Under the pieces are notes generated by a model. The model searched no databases and had not been told where the DNA came from. It saw nothing but the letters and a program-made list of their open reading frames with translations. From Bacteroidota bacterium (GTDB taxonomy: Bacteria > Bacteroidota > Bacteroidia > UBA4408): a stretch of DNA of 64,000 nucleotides. A program made the translations under genes and the position numbers. Below, piece after piece: positions 9,130 to 19,090 of this stretch. Location: positions 868,001-932,000 of the forward strand of contig JADKCP010000001.1 of the NCBI GenBank assembly GCA_016718805.1, in the 5' to 3' direction. The first letter of the stretch is position 1. Every line of letters starts with the position of its first letter.

Positions 9130-10140
9130 TCAATGCTGAACAACAATCTTTCTTCTCTGCTTCATTCCATTTCCAAATTCACACTCAACAAAATAAACCC
9201 CATTTTCGAGATTTGAAACATCAATATTTTCAAGATAACTGTTACAGGACCTATTTAAAACCCCACTTCCATAAACATTCCAAATCTTAACTTGTTTCTT
9301 GAGTTGAAGTGATTTTATTTGCAAGCTAGCATTTGCAGGATTTGGAAAAATTTCAAAATTGGAATTTCCCAATTCATCTATTGCTGTTATTGTATCTTCA
9401 ATTAAGGTGATATCATCATAGTAATAATATGCAAATGGATATGGAGCAAAATAGGGATTACTCAAAGAGTCACATAAAGTAACATCATGAAAATTTCCAA
9501 GAGTTAAGAAATTTTCTCCGCCAATAGCTACATAACTTCCACTAATCTGAACCCAATTTAAAGTGTCATTAATTCTTCCATTATATTGAATTTGTGGTGT
9601 TACAGGTATCTTCATCCGATCAGAACTTGTGTAAAGTAAGCTATCATTGGAAAAATAAGCATCAAATTTTGTGATAGAATAACGACTTTTATTTACCAGT
9701 GAAACAAAATAATTTAAGTTATACTTTTTGCCTGCGACTAAAGTTTGTGTTAATTTTGTTTCAGCATATTCCCTTTCTCCATTTCCAGCAAAAAATGGTG
9801 TAAATAAAGCTCCTCCCATATACCCAGTACCACTATGTGCCGTTTGATATCCCATAAAATTCATTGGTACGGAAACATTGGATTGTGAATCGGCACATTG
9901 GTAAAAAAAATCTGTACTACAAAAAGCATTTACATTATGATTGCCAGAATATTTATGCGGTTGGAACCAGCCAGTAGCATAAAATAATTGAGTTGGAATA
10001 TTGGGACAAGTTGAAAAATTTTCAAAGTCCCCGTTAGGTACTATATTTTGAGCCTTTGTTTGAAAAAATGAAAAGGATAATAGAACAAATGTGTACTGAA
10101 TTATTCTGCTCATTTTTTTTCTTTTTAAATGTATTTTCAA
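9130..10140 (-). CDS. T9SS-exported protein, tandem paralogue 2
   Basis: 336 residues, the upstream copy of the duplicated pair. After a basic leader (MKIHLKRKKMSRIIQ) comes a hydrophobic signal ending FFQTKAQ. A more typical start is the internal Met10 (MSRIIQYTFVLL). The mature region begins NIVPNGDFENFSTCPN, the core is nearly identical to the 8128 protein, and the C-terminus carries the same T9SS type A tail with FEIFPNPAN and a final KIVVQH. The strong DNA identity over more than 900 bp indicates recent duplication or gene conversion. Function is unknown; surface binding is a guess. Confidence 0.85.
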   Translation of the reverse strand: MKIHLKRKKMSRIIQYTFVLLSFSFFQTKAQNIVPNGDFENFSTCPNIPTQLFYATGWFQPHKYSGNHNVNAFCSTDFFYQCADSQSNVSVPMNFMGYQTAHSGTGYMGGALFTPFFAGNGEREYAETKLTQTLVAGKKYNLNYFVSLVNKSRYSITKFDAYFSNDSLLYTSSDRMKIPVTPQIQYNGRINDTLNWVQISGSYVAIGGENFLTLGNFHDVTLCDSLSNPYFAPYPFAYYYYDDITLIEDTITAIDELGNSNFEIFPNPANASLQIKSLQLKKQVKIWNVYGSGVLNRSCNSYLENIDVSNLENGVYFVECEFGNGMKQRRKIVVQH

Positions 10141-10337
10141 ATTTAATCATTTGGTCGAAACTAAGATAAAAAGCTACTCCACCCTCGCTCAAACTCGCGC
10201 AAATCTTTCAGACTTGTGTGTCCTAATCAATAAAACGCCAACCAAATTTAGTAATCCAACTTCAAATCATAGAACAAATTAATCATTCCTTTATCACCTA
10301 TATTAATCATGAGTCCATTAACCTCTCCCATATCCAT

Positions 10338-10372
10338 AAAAAAAACCCTCTGCTTTCACAAAGGGTTTTCAT
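10338..10372 (-). terminator. Terminator left of the element, probably the displaced host tRNA-Leu terminator
   Basis: AACCCT...AGGGTT forms a 6-bp stem with A/T runs on both sides, immediately outside the 17-bp attachment repeat. The intact tRNA-Leu copy at the other end has a different hairpin in the equivalent place. This one is therefore best explained as the original terminator, separated from the tRNA by insertion. Confidence 0.55.
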
Positions 10373-10378
10373 TTATTA

Positions 10379-10395
10379 GTGCGGATGAAGGGACT
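10379..10395. repeat. Attachment-site repeat, left end of the integrated element
   Basis: GTGCGGATGAAGGGACT is identical to 36822-36838, which is the 3' end of the tRNA-Leu gene (acceptor stem and part of the T arm). Here it is an isolated fragment with no tRNA around it, as expected for the distal att site left by a tRNA-targeting integrase. Confidence 0.88.
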
Positions 10396-10504
10396 ACTAC
10401 TATCACAATCTACCATTTTCTGAAAACCCTTGTAAATATGCTTATATATCAATATAATCAATCATTTCAGAGATATAAATAACAATTTTGAAGTGGGAAT
10501 AAAT

Positions 10505-10552
10505 GGGACTAAATGTTAAATTGTGGACTAAATGTGGACTAGATATGGACTA
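10505..10552 (+). repeat. 11-bp iterated TGGACTA repeats, left end
   Basis: TGGACTA occurs at 10524, 10535 and 10546 with exact 11-bp spacing, plus a variant GGGACTA at 10505. The last copy ends 19 bp before the integrase start. The same heptamer, also with 11-bp period, is found twice at 36747-36764 inside the opposite end. Arm-type integrase binding sites or excisionase sites are the likely role. Confidence 0.7.
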
Positions 10553-10571
10553 ACTTTTTTACATTTGTTTC

Positions 10572-11777
10572 ATGGCAACAGCAAATTATTATTTACAAAG
10601 CAAAAAGAATCCCGCGGTTATTTATGTCCGCTTAAGAGATGGAAAAACTATCGACGCTAAGGCTAAAACTAACTTAGTTGTAGACCCCGATGAATGGAGT
10701 GCGGCTAAAGGACAACCCAAAAGCAATAAGGAGGAAGGTTTGAAATTATTAACTACTAAACTGGATAAACTTAAGGGAAGATTATTCGATGCGTACAACA
10801 AACGAGAGCTACAAGATAAGATAGATTCCAATTGGTTAAAGACTTTTATTAACCCTCCAGAAGTTATTGAAGGAGTTCCAACAAAATTGATTGAATACAT
10901 CGATTATTTCATTCTTCATAAAAAAAACGTAGTTGGTTCCTCTACATACAAAAGAAATCGTGTTTATAAAGCACTAATTGAGCGATTTCAAATGGCAATG
11001 GGTAGAGATTATTATATAAGAGATGTTGATGCTGATTTTCAATTGAATTTTGAAAAATATTGTGACGAACAAAACTATGCGCATAATACAATTGCTCGCA
11101 CTTTAAAATTTATAAAGACAATTTGTTTCCACGCTCGCAAAAACAGGGTAGAGGTTCACTTTCAGATGGAAAATATTAAAGTTAAGCTAACAAAAGTGAA
11201 CAAAGTATATCTGACCTTAGAAGAAATAAAAAAGATTGAAAATAAAGTCTATGCTTCTGATTATCATGATAACGCAAGGGACTGGCTTATTATTAGTTGT
11301 GAAACCGGTCAAAGAGTTTCTGATTTTATGCGATTCAGGAAGGGACAAATACGATACGAGTCAGAAGTACCCCTAATTGAATTTACACAGCTTAAAACGA
11401 ATAAAAAGATGGCTATTCCTTTAAGTAAAAAAGTCCTTGGCATCCTCCAAAAAAGAAAGGGTGAATTTCCTCGACAAATAAGCGACCAGCGATATAATGA
11501 GTATATTAAGGAAGTTGCTAAATTAGCTGGAATTACAAGCAAAACCGAGGGAAGCAAAATGAATAATAAGACAAATAGAAAAGTTACAGGAGTTTTTCCT
11601 AAGTATCAATTGGTAGCCTCTCATATTGGAAGACGCTCCTTTGCCACAAATAATTTCGGAAAAATCCCAACTGCATTACTATGCTATATCACCGGGCATT
11701 CTACTGAAAAGATGTTTTTGGAATATATAGGCAAAACTGAAACAGAAAATGCCATTCAATTTGCAAAGTATTTTTAA
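10572..11777 (+). CDS. Tyrosine recombinase/integrase
   Basis: 401 residues. The N-terminal arm-binding domain (about 1-95) is followed by a SAM-like core-binding domain (about 103-205) and the catalytic domain (about 210-401). Catalytic residues are visible: Arg248 in TGQRVSDF, Lys275 in QLKTNKK, His351 and Arg354 in SHIGRRSF, His376 in TGHSTEKMF and nucleophile Tyr385 in LEYIGK. It sits next to the left att repeat and presumably integrates and excises the element at tRNA-Leu. The TGGACTA iterons lie in its upstream region and may also affect its expression. Confidence 0.93.
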   Translation: MATANYYLQSKKNPAVIYVRLRDGKTIDAKAKTNLVVDPDEWSAAKGQPKSNKEEGLKLLTTKLDKLKGRLFDAYNKRELQDKIDSNWLKTFINPPEVIEGVPTKLIEYIDYFILHKKNVVGSSTYKRNRVYKALIERFQMAMGRDYYIRDVDADFQLNFEKYCDEQNYAHNTIARTLKFIKTICFHARKNRVEVHFQMENIKVKLTKVNKVYLTLEEIKKIENKVYASDYHDNARDWLIISCETGQRVSDFMRFRKGQIRYESEVPLIEFTQLKTNKKMAIPLSKKVLGILQKRKGEFPRQISDQRYNEYIKEVAKLAGITSKTEGSKMNNKTNRKVTGVFPKYQLVASHIGRRSFATNNFGKIPTALLCYITGHSTEKMFLEYIGKTETENAIQFAKYF

Positions 11778-11779
11778 AA

Positions 11780-12442
11780 ATGACACAGCAACAAAAGGAT
11801 AATTTGGTTTATGCATTTCTCTATATAAATCGTGATAAAGATTTACTGGTGCACGAGATTCAAGAATCACTTAACAATAAGTTAAGCGACCATGAACTGG
11901 ATGTTACACTCGAAGGTTTATGCGATCTTGGAATTGTTTCGTTTGTGCCTGCGACAGATAGTGATGGAGCGGCAATTCCTTTTTTACGTTATAGGCTTAG
12001 CGCTTATGGGTTGTCCATTTTTGATAAGTTAAAAGCTAAACTTAATTCTGGTGAACATCCCGAAATAAAAACAACGAAAGCCTTAGAAATCACCCATACA
12101 AATATCATTTCAGAAAAAGACAATAAGCCTCCTGCGAACCCTTATCCGATTATTTTTAAGAATGGGTATGCATATCAGCTGTTTTTAGAATTAAAGGAGG
12201 AAACTGTAAAAGATAGAACCGAAGTTGCCGACTATGCTTTTATCTATCATAAATTAAAAAACAAAACATTTTATGCCATAAACTCAATTGTTACCCAGCC
12301 TGCTTTCATCAAATTTTTAAATGAAAATTTTCACGCCCGAATAACCGTAAATATTTTGCCGATAAAAACACCTGCCCGCAAGGAAGAGGTGTACAAGAAA
12401 CTTTTTAATAAATACAAAAACGGCATTCTAAAAGATGTTTAA
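11780..12442 (+). CDS. Element-borne protein of unknown function (220 aa)
   Basis: Starts 2 bp after the integrase stop, so the two are cotranscribed. Residues about 1-90 look like a winged-helix domain (LLVHEIQESLNNKLSDHELDVTLEGL, FLRYRLSAYG). After a polar linker, residues about 118-200 form an alpha/beta domain (FKNGYAYQLFLEL, YAFIYHKLKNKTFYAI). The second part resembles domains I associate with small proteins next to integrases in Bacteroidota islands, but I cannot name a family. A role in excision control is plausible from position alone. Confidence 0.7.
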   Translation: MTQQQKDNLVYAFLYINRDKDLLVHEIQESLNNKLSDHELDVTLEGLCDLGIVSFVPATDSDGAAIPFLRYRLSAYGLSIFDKLKAKLNSGEHPEIKTTKALEITHTNIISEKDNKPPANPYPIIFKNGYAYQLFLELKEETVKDRTEVADYAFIYHKLKNKTFYAINSIVTQPAFIKFLNENFHARITVNILPIKTPARKEEVYKKLFNKYKNGILKDV

Positions 12443-12575
12443 ATCATTCCAAAAAATGGTAAAATGACCTCTACAATCGAAGATAAAGTTCTTCGATTTT
12501 TTATCCTATTTCCCCAAAGTCAAGTTTAATACCATTATTCATCGAATAGAAAATAAACTCTATAGCAATGAGGAA

Positions 12576-12962
12576 ATGATGCGCTATGATAGCAATAAAA
12601 CCAGCTTTCTCCCGAACTTTGACGCTGTCGATTTAGATAGCAATATGAAAACTTCAACACCTAAAAAAGAAATCACATTTGAAACACTTCCAAAAGCAAT
12701 GTCGGAACTCTTTGATGAGGTTAAAGTCATTAAAGAACAAATGGAAGCAGTGATAATTAATTTCCAACCCAAAACGCCTCCTGATTATATGACCCGATTA
12801 GAGGTAGCTGAAATGCTATCCTGTGATTTAAGCACCATCCACAGTTGGACGAGGAAAGGTAAACTAATACCTTATGGAATCGGGAATCGAGTTTATTATA
12901 AACGAAATGAAGTAGAAGCCGCTTTGGTTCCTTTTGGAAAAAATAAAGGGGAAAATATCTAA
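12576..12962 (+). CDS. HTH_17 (excisionase/MerR-like) DNA-binding protein
   Basis: 128 residues. The C-terminal 55 residues are a helix-turn-helix of the HTH_17 type (MTRLEVAEMLSCDLSTIHSW, then KLIPYGIGNRVYYKRNEVEAAL). Proteins of this kind near integrases often act as excisionases or directionality factors. A more conventional start is Met24 (MKTSTPKKEITFE). Conversely, an ATG at 12464, 21 bp after the previous stop, opens a coherent frame (MTSTIEDKVLRFF) that would join this gene if one base were removed from the T6 run at about 12498 or the C4 run at 12512-12515. The true N-terminus is therefore uncertain. Confidence 0.8.
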   Translation: MMRYDSNKTSFLPNFDAVDLDSNMKTSTPKKEITFETLPKAMSELFDEVKVIKEQMEAVIINFQPKTPPDYMTRLEVAEMLSCDLSTIHSWTRKGKLIPYGIGNRVYYKRNEVEAALVPFGKNKGENI

Positions 12963-13037
12963 TCTAAATTTTCAAACATGCATTTGGAAGCTAATAATTA
13001 CACCAAAAAATAAAACCTTACTTAATTGCCATTTTAA

Positions 13038-13652
13038 ATGAAAATATCAAAACTAAAATGTGACTGCTGTGAAAAAGAATTCTCGGCAACAAGATCAGAT
13101 GCCAAATTTTGTTCAGCAGCCTGCAAGCAGCGTGTACATAATAAAAGAATAAGACTTGGAAAACTTTCAGAATCAATTGAGCAATGTCACCAAGCAGAAA
13201 AAAATTTAGAAAACCAGAAGGCAAAGTATGCACAATTTGAATTGGATAAAAAGGCAGAGCAAGAACAATTTCTCCAAATACAAAAGGAGTTTGGCCAGAA
13301 GATTATTGATTTAAAAAATCAGTTTAAAATTGATGACGAAAAAAGAAAAAAAGACTTTGCGGATAGAACTCTAAAAGGATGGTTGGAAAAGATAATGAGG
13401 TGTGCTGAATACGAAGAAATTCGTTGTGGAAGTTTGCTGATCATTTTAAATCAAATTAAAAGGAAGTTTACTGATGAATCCTACAGTTTTCCAATTGACT
13501 ACAAGCACTACAATTTTGTCAATTTCACACTAAAAGCTTGTTTGGATATTTGGATTCATGAAACAGATAACGCAGATGAACATTATGTGTCATTCAGCAT
13601 TCCTGAGGAAATTCTTAAAGACTTTGAGGGCATTGTTCAACAAACAACTTAA
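13038..13652 (+). CDS. Zinc-motif coiled-coil protein
   Basis: 204 residues. The N-terminus has a four-Cys zinc-ribbon-like motif (CDCCEKEF ... FCSAACKQRVHNKR) typical of small DNA-associated proteins on Bacteroidota mobile elements. Residues about 45-125 are strongly charged and heptad-like, consistent with a coiled coil. The last 80 residues form a compact domain with Trp/Tyr/Phe. It is preceded by 75 bp without signals and faces a convergent T9SS gene, with stops 18 bp apart. Nucleic-acid binding is inferred; the cellular role is unknown. Confidence 0.75.
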   Translation: MKISKLKCDCCEKEFSATRSDAKFCSAACKQRVHNKRIRLGKLSESIEQCHQAEKNLENQKAKYAQFELDKKAEQEQFLQIQKEFGQKIIDLKNQFKIDDEKRKKDFADRTLKGWLEKIMRCAEYEEIRCGSLLIILNQIKRKFTDESYSFPIDYKHYNFVNFTLKACLDIWIHETDNADEHYVSFSIPEEILKDFEGIVQQTT

Positions 13653-13670
13653 TATGTGCCAATTCTTAGT

Positions 13671-15185
13671 TTACCTAGAAATAACAAATTTTGCACTGAC
13701 AATCTTATCCCTACAAACTAGCCTACATAAATAAACCCCTTCAAATAATTTACTAATATCAAGATTTTGGTATTGACTCCATTGGGGAACATTGCTCTTT
13801 AGAACTGTTTTTCCACTAATGTCTACAACTTCCAAAGTTTGAGGTGTATCAATAGGTTGGTAACTAACTATTAACTTATCATTTGATGGATTTGGATACA
13901 GATCAATACTGAGTTTCTCCTTGTTCAGAAAAAAATTGGGGAGACCAAGCATCAGAGTATCACAAACGCTGCCACTATCTGCTCTTAAAAAATAATTTGG
14001 ATGATTCGGAATTGTAAAAGCATTTAGTGCTGGAAGATGAAAACTGTGTTGAACAAGATCACAAGCCAAGCCCAAACTATCGGGTTGATTTATTACATGA
14101 AGATCAACGACTGTATTAGCACTATTAATATAAATTTTTCCATCCGGTGCTAATTGAGCAAGGAAAAAATTGCTGGAAAAAGGAGGTTGTGGCGAATAAT
14201 ACCCATCATAAGTAGCAATTTTTCTCTTACTAAGGGGAATATTTGCAGCTGCTACATCAAATTGGTAAACGTAGTTAATAGAGGAGACATAAATTAATTG
14301 TGAGTTAGGTGAAAAGGCAACGCCACCTGCCGATGCGCTATCATCTATTGTAATATGAATAGGATTAGAAAAAGTTCCACTACAACGATCAAAATCCAAA
14401 ATCAATAAATCATTATCATTATGCTTGGCATGATAGCTAGCGTATTTGGTTCCATCAGGTGAAAAAACTGCTTGTCCAATTGCTTGTACAAATTGCATAG
14501 TATCTCCAATATATTGAGTTGTAGGGGAGGAAACACCTTGTGGTGTCAATAATACTTTATAAAACAAATTAGATTGTATTCTATGACATATAACCCACCA
14601 ATCTCTCCCATTCCCATGTTTGCAAGAAGTAATCTCTCCAACAATGAGGGTATCATTGATCGCACTTATGTTTTTTTGGATTACAGCACCTAAACCATTA
14701 TTGGGACGTTTATCAATTCTTAAATAATATAGATATTTTGAAGCTACGTAACCAGCTGGCATAACTTCCACTAAATTGTAAAACATGAAATATATATTGG
14801 TATCTCCTGGCGATTCTAGAAATAAACTCTCTTGTGGCACTTGCTCTCCATAATATCGATGATTGTATGTTCCATAGGGTAACCTTCCGTTAGACAAACT
14901 ATCATGAATTGAATTTGCAATCCAACCTCCATTCGAGTAAAAAAGCAAATTACCTCTTCTGTCTGAAATGCTGGCATTGGTCGCATCGAAATTCATTTTC
15001 CGTGGTGTACGGTGAATGAATAAAGGGAGGGTGTCAAAATTAAGCGTCATTTGACCACCACCTCCCGATATACCTCCTTGATAACCCGATAACCAATAGT
15101 TATTAATGCCAGAGGTTTGAGACATCCCATCAAAATGATATAATGCAACAAAAAAAAGCAAGATATATTTCCACGGCCTTGTCAT
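13671..15185 (-). CDS. T9SS-exported beta-propeller-like protein
   Basis: 504 residues with signal peptide (MTRPWKYILLFFVALYHFDGMSQ), a repeated beta-rich body and a T9SS type A tail (LSIDLYPNPSNDKL to SAKFVISR). Motifs such as AVFSPDGTKYASY, GGVAFSPNSQLIYVSS and AQLAPDGKIYINS are WD40/YVTN-like propeller blades. It lies 14 bp downstream of the giant repeat gene on the same strand, so they probably share a transcript. This arrangement would place a propeller and an adhesin-like filament on the surface together. No catalytic residues are recognised. Confidence 0.85.
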   Translation of the reverse strand: MTRPWKYILLFFVALYHFDGMSQTSGINNYWLSGYQGGISGGGGQMTLNFDTLPLFIHRTPRKMNFDATNASISDRRGNLLFYSNGGWIANSIHDSLSNGRLPYGTYNHRYYGEQVPQESLFLESPGDTNIYFMFYNLVEVMPAGYVASKYLYYLRIDKRPNNGLGAVIQKNISAINDTLIVGEITSCKHGNGRDWWVICHRIQSNLFYKVLLTPQGVSSPTTQYIGDTMQFVQAIGQAVFSPDGTKYASYHAKHNDNDLLILDFDRCSGTFSNPIHITIDDSASAGGVAFSPNSQLIYVSSINYVYQFDVAAANIPLSKRKIATYDGYYSPQPPFSSNFFLAQLAPDGKIYINSANTVVDLHVINQPDSLGLACDLVQHSFHLPALNAFTIPNHPNYFLRADSGSVCDTLMLGLPNFFLNKEKLSIDLYPNPSNDKLIVSYQPIDTPQTLEVVDISGKTVLKSNVPQWSQYQNLDISKLFEGVYLCRLVCRDKIVSAKFVISR

Positions 15186-15199
15186 GAGTAATTACAATT

Positions 15200-18100
15200 C
15201 TATTTTATGATGGCAATTTTTCCTTCTTGTATTAAGCTATTGTTTGATACAAGATTGTAAAAATAAATCCCACCATTAAGATCTGCTAATTTAATAATTT
15301 GCTCTCTATTACTAGCATTTAATGGAATAGTTTTTACTAGTTGATTTAGTCCATTGAATATTTTCAAAAATGGATTTTCGTCTTCAGAAAAATAATAGCT
15401 TGCTTTAATGTCATCTTTTGTTGGATTAGGGCTTAAGTGAAAATATACGTTGCTAGATAATTTATTTTTATTTGCAAGTCGATAATATCCTTGAGAAATG
15501 CAAGCAGCGACATCATTATAAACTTCGTTAGGATAGGCTATTGAGTAAAGATTCCTTGCTAAATAGACTGCACTTCCGCCTTTTTGTGGGCATTGATGAG
15601 CAACTTCTGATATTTTATCTAATTGATCACTCTCAAATTCATAAATATCTTGTTCTATTGTTGTTGCATAGATTTCAAATACAATAGAATTATTTACATC
15701 CATAATCTCCTGATTATCGATAGATTGATTTGTATTTCTTAAATACTGCATTTTAAGTAAGTCTTCGTTTTCAATTAGCTGGAAAAAGTATTCATTTGTT
15801 GCACTTAAATTTTCCACGTTTTGAATAAGTGCTTCATTTAATAATGAATTGCCGGATTCAATATTCGTAAGAATATCTATTGAATATTGCTCTATTAATG
15901 AAACATTTTGTTGTATATCATTAGCTAACTGTTCCCTTACTGGGCCCGGCTCATTTAATTCAGCCATAATTTCTTCAAACTGTCCAGCAGGTTCACTGTT
16001 AAAATTATCAAAGAACTCCTCAAATATCTCATTATTTTGAAGTTTCTCGGGATCAGCTCTTAAGGTTTCATAAAGTTGACGTCTCAATTCATAGTTTGTT
16101 TCCGCAATAAATTCTCTGGATGGAAATGTGTCGGTTGCTGCAATAGTATCAGCAAGATTAAGAGTTCTTGCTGCTTCCAAATCCACAGCAACAGGCGTTG
16201 GGCTGCTGCAATCACCTAAAAGATTATATAAAGGTACCAAAGGGCCATAATGCATCCCATTGCATGCTCTTTCACCAGCGGAATAATCTCCAAAAAACCA
16301 TAAATCCGTATTGTTATTACTAATTGTGTTATTAGCGGGCCTAAAGTTTACTGGAGCCAAATCTGGATAAACTAAAATCCGATTATTGAATGCTGTAGTA
16401 TAATTGAACGCAGCGTAAGGAAAGTCTGGGCTCGTTCCAAAGCCTGTAAAGAAATTTCCGTAATGCGGTTGCTCTCCAATACTTGCACTGCCAGTTAATT
16501 CCAATCCGACATTATTATAAGACATTTCATTTCTCACCAATTTAACATTTCCACAAGGACTAGTAAAGTAAAATCCTTTATTGGAACCAAGGCTAGTATT
16601 GCAAGTGACAATCGGGTTTTTTGTGTTAGAAAAGAAGAGACCATAATTCTGCACATTAGATATAATTCCAGGAGAATTCACATAATTGCAATTTATAACT
16701 CCGTTCCTTCCCTCAGAAACAGAAACTCCTTTTTGCATATAGGAGTTAGCATTTTTTAAAGTTATCGTATTTGCTGTGACAAATGGATAATCTTTACCAC
16801 TTACTCCGATTGCTTCACCACTTGTCCATAACACTATTGTATTATATGCAATACTTCCATTCCCTTTTACATTGCTTAAATTAGAAATCGAACTCATTTT
16901 AATACCATAGCTTGTAATACTCGTTCCTGCAGGTGTATTATCAATAGATATATTATTAAACCTAACCATTATTCTATTTGCTTCTCCAACACTATTTAAG
17001 TCAATTCCAGTATTAGAACAATTACTTATTGTATTTGATTCAATAATTACATCCTGATAGTTAGGGCTTTGAGCATAGACGGCAGCATCTATATCATCAA
17101 AAGTATTATCCCTTATTTCAGCTGTACTTTTAGCGAAATAGACTGCCGTTTCGCACTTTGATAGGGTTGAATTTCTTAGCACCAAGTTTCCGAATAACAT
17201 ACTTATTGCTTTAGTTTTTCCTAGTGTATTACTATTGTAGATATTATCCAACATTGCATTTTCAATCAAAATATTGCCACCAACAGCCTTTATTGCATTA
17301 TCAGAGTTAAGAAACTTGGATGCTCCTGTTATCGCAATAGATGAACCCGAGCTCAAAATACCGGTAGCTAATCCTTCAAACTCAACGTTTGTTAAGTCGA
17401 TGTAGACATGGTTGTGAGCATTAATACCAGCATTAGTCTTTTGCCCTGAATACGGGCTAATTAACGCACTTGTACATTTAAATTTGACATTATTAATTGA
17501 ATAGGTCTTCAAGGTTGAGTAGTTGGGCATCAAAATTCCTTGATAACATCTGTCAAAAGTACATGTTCCGGAAACTCCATTATTTATTTGTAATAATGAA
17601 CCCTCTTTAGCTGTAACAGCAAACCTTGCATCTGAAATTATAGTGCTTCCACTTATTTCCAATGCACCACCATTTTCAATTTCTATTCCTCCCCACATGT
17701 CATTTCCACAAGCTTTTAAAATTGAATTTTGTATAAATAATGTTTTTCCAGATGGTACTTTTATGATTACATCTTTACCAATATTGACCGTACTAGAACT
17801 AATAGTCATACTATTGGAAAGAGTAAAGGATACATTCAATGAATATGTTCCTGTAATTGGAGGAATTTGAGTTGTCGGTAATGTGCTATTAAGAACTATA
17901 TCAACATTGTCTGTTGAGGCCATGCAGGGATTATTTGTAATAGTCCAAGCAAAGGTGTTTGTTCCTTGTGACAATCCCGTCACATCACTTTGGAATGAAT
18001 TGGGTGAAGCAAAAGTTCCACTTCCGGCAATGACATACCATGTACCTGTTCCTATTGACGGATTATTAGCATTCATTAGAAGAGAACCTAAACAATTGAT

Positions 18101-19090
18101 TGTCATGTCTGAGCCTGCAGCCGAATTGCTTGGAGGGGCTACAATGGTTGCTAGCACAGTAGTTCTTGAAGTAGAATTGCAATTATTATTATTTGCGCCA
18201 ACATAATAGAAAGTATTACTAATAAGTGTTGGAGTTGTAAAAGAAGTACCTGTTCCAACAGGAGAGCCACCAGTAGCAGCAGTGTACCAGTTTAGTGATC
18301 CGGCAGATGTAGCAGCGATTAAATTAACAGTACCGGAACCACATCGTGAAGCAGGGGTCGTGCTGGTCACTAATGGAATATCATTTATTGTTGCGTCAAC
18401 CAAAGTTCTTGCAGAAGAACATCCATTATTACTTGCTTCAACATAATAAGGAGTAGAGACAGTAATTATTGGTGTTGTAAAAGAAGTACCTGTTCCAACA
18501 GGTGAGCCACCAGTAGCAGCAGTGTACCAGTTTAGTGATCCTGCAGATGTAGCAGCGATTAAATTAACAGTACCGGAACCGCATCGTGAAGCAGGGGTCG
18601 TGCTGGTCACTGATGGAATATCATTAATTGTTGCATCAACTAAAGTTCTTGCAGAAGAACATCCATTATTACTTGCTTCAACATAATAAGGAGTAGAGAC
18701 GGTAATTATTGGTGTTGTAAAAGAAGTACCTGTTCCAACAGGTGAGCCACCAGTAGCAGCAGTGTACCAGTTTAGTGATCCTGCAGATGTAGCAGCGATT
18801 AAATTAACAGTACCGGAACCGCATCGTGAAGCAGGGGTCGTGCTGGTCACTGATGGAATATCGTTTATTGTTGCGTCAACCAAAGTTCTTGCAGAAGAAC
18901 ATCCATTATTACTTGCTTCAACATAATAAGGAGTAGAGACAGTAATTATTGGAGTTGTAAAAGAAGTACCTGTTCCAACAGGAGAGCCACCAGTAGCAGC
19001 AGTGTACCAGTTTAGTGATCCGGCAGATGTAGCAGCGATTAAATTAACAGTACCGGAACCGCATCGTGAAGCAGGGGTCGTGCTGGTCAC
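15200..19090 (-). CDS. C-terminal fragment of a giant T9SS repeat protein (Ig-like repeats, beta-helix, sorting tail)
   Basis: As read, 1,296 residues in one frame, but this is the 3' part of one gene covering 15200-25145. It begins within the Ig-like repeat array (SRCGSGTVNLIAATSAG modules) and continues into a PKD-like segment (GSDMTINCLGSLLMNANNPS). A long right-handed beta-helix follows from about residue 430 to 890 (many short N/I/V-rich turns such as NGGALEISGSTIISDARFAV). Next comes a helical acidic region rich in Glu/Asn, and finally a T9SS type A tail (FHLSPNPTKDDIKASYYF to GKIAIIK). The upstream frame break is a one-base deletion in an A-run at 19199-19201. Confidence 0.85.
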   Translation of the reverse strand: MTSTTPASRCGSGTVNLIAATSAGSLNWYTAATGGSPVGTGTSFTTPIITVSTPYYVEASNNGCSSARTLVDATINDIPSVTSTTPASRCGSGTVNLIAATSAGSLNWYTAATGGSPVGTGTSFTTPIITVSTPYYVEASNNGCSSARTLVDATINDIPSVTSTTPASRCGSGTVNLIAATSAGSLNWYTAATGGSPVGTGTSFTTPIITVSTPYYVEASNNGCSSARTLVDATINDIPLVTSTTPASRCGSGTVNLIAATSAGSLNWYTAATGGSPVGTGTSFTTPTLISNTFYYVGANNNNCNSTSRTTVLATIVAPPSNSAAGSDMTINCLGSLLMNANNPSIGTGTWYVIAGSGTFASPNSFQSDVTGLSQGTNTFAWTITNNPCMASTDNVDIVLNSTLPTTQIPPITGTYSLNVSFTLSNSMTISSSTVNIGKDVIIKVPSGKTLFIQNSILKACGNDMWGGIEIENGGALEISGSTIISDARFAVTAKEGSLLQINNGVSGTCTFDRCYQGILMPNYSTLKTYSINNVKFKCTSALISPYSGQKTNAGINAHNHVYIDLTNVEFEGLATGILSSGSSIAITGASKFLNSDNAIKAVGGNILIENAMLDNIYNSNTLGKTKAISMLFGNLVLRNSTLSKCETAVYFAKSTAEIRDNTFDDIDAAVYAQSPNYQDVIIESNTISNCSNTGIDLNSVGEANRIMVRFNNISIDNTPAGTSITSYGIKMSSISNLSNVKGNGSIAYNTIVLWTSGEAIGVSGKDYPFVTANTITLKNANSYMQKGVSVSEGRNGVINCNYVNSPGIISNVQNYGLFFSNTKNPIVTCNTSLGSNKGFYFTSPCGNVKLVRNEMSYNNVGLELTGSASIGEQPHYGNFFTGFGTSPDFPYAAFNYTTAFNNRILVYPDLAPVNFRPANNTISNNNTDLWFFGDYSAGERACNGMHYGPLVPLYNLLGDCSSPTPVAVDLEAARTLNLADTIAATDTFPSREFIAETNYELRRQLYETLRADPEKLQNNEIFEEFFDNFNSEPAGQFEEIMAELNEPGPVREQLANDIQQNVSLIEQYSIDILTNIESGNSLLNEALIQNVENLSATNEYFFQLIENEDLLKMQYLRNTNQSIDNQEIMDVNNSIVFEIYATTIEQDIYEFESDQLDKISEVAHQCPQKGGSAVYLARNLYSIAYPNEVYNDVAACISQGYYRLANKNKLSSNVYFHLSPNPTKDDIKASYYFSEDENPFLKIFNGLNQLVKTIPLNASNREQIIKLADLNGGIYFYNLVSNNSLIQEGKIAIIK

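Larger units (their letters stand above)
8084..10140 (-). repeat. Tandem duplication, unit about 1,002 bp
   Basis: The segment covering the 8128-9111 gene repeats as 9130-10140 with the same spacing. The sequence right after the 8128 stop (8084-8127) also matches the 5' end of the 8128-9111 gene (compare 9086-9129), including codons for VYLKRVIL. A third copy therefore once followed and was deleted, leaving about 44 bp next to the REP-like hairpins. Confidence 0.8.

Noticed and set aside
10379..10395. Possible second tRNA gene at the left element end
   Set aside because: Only the 17-base 3' fragment is present; no D arm, anticodon arm or 5' acceptor strand precedes or follows it. It is an att site.
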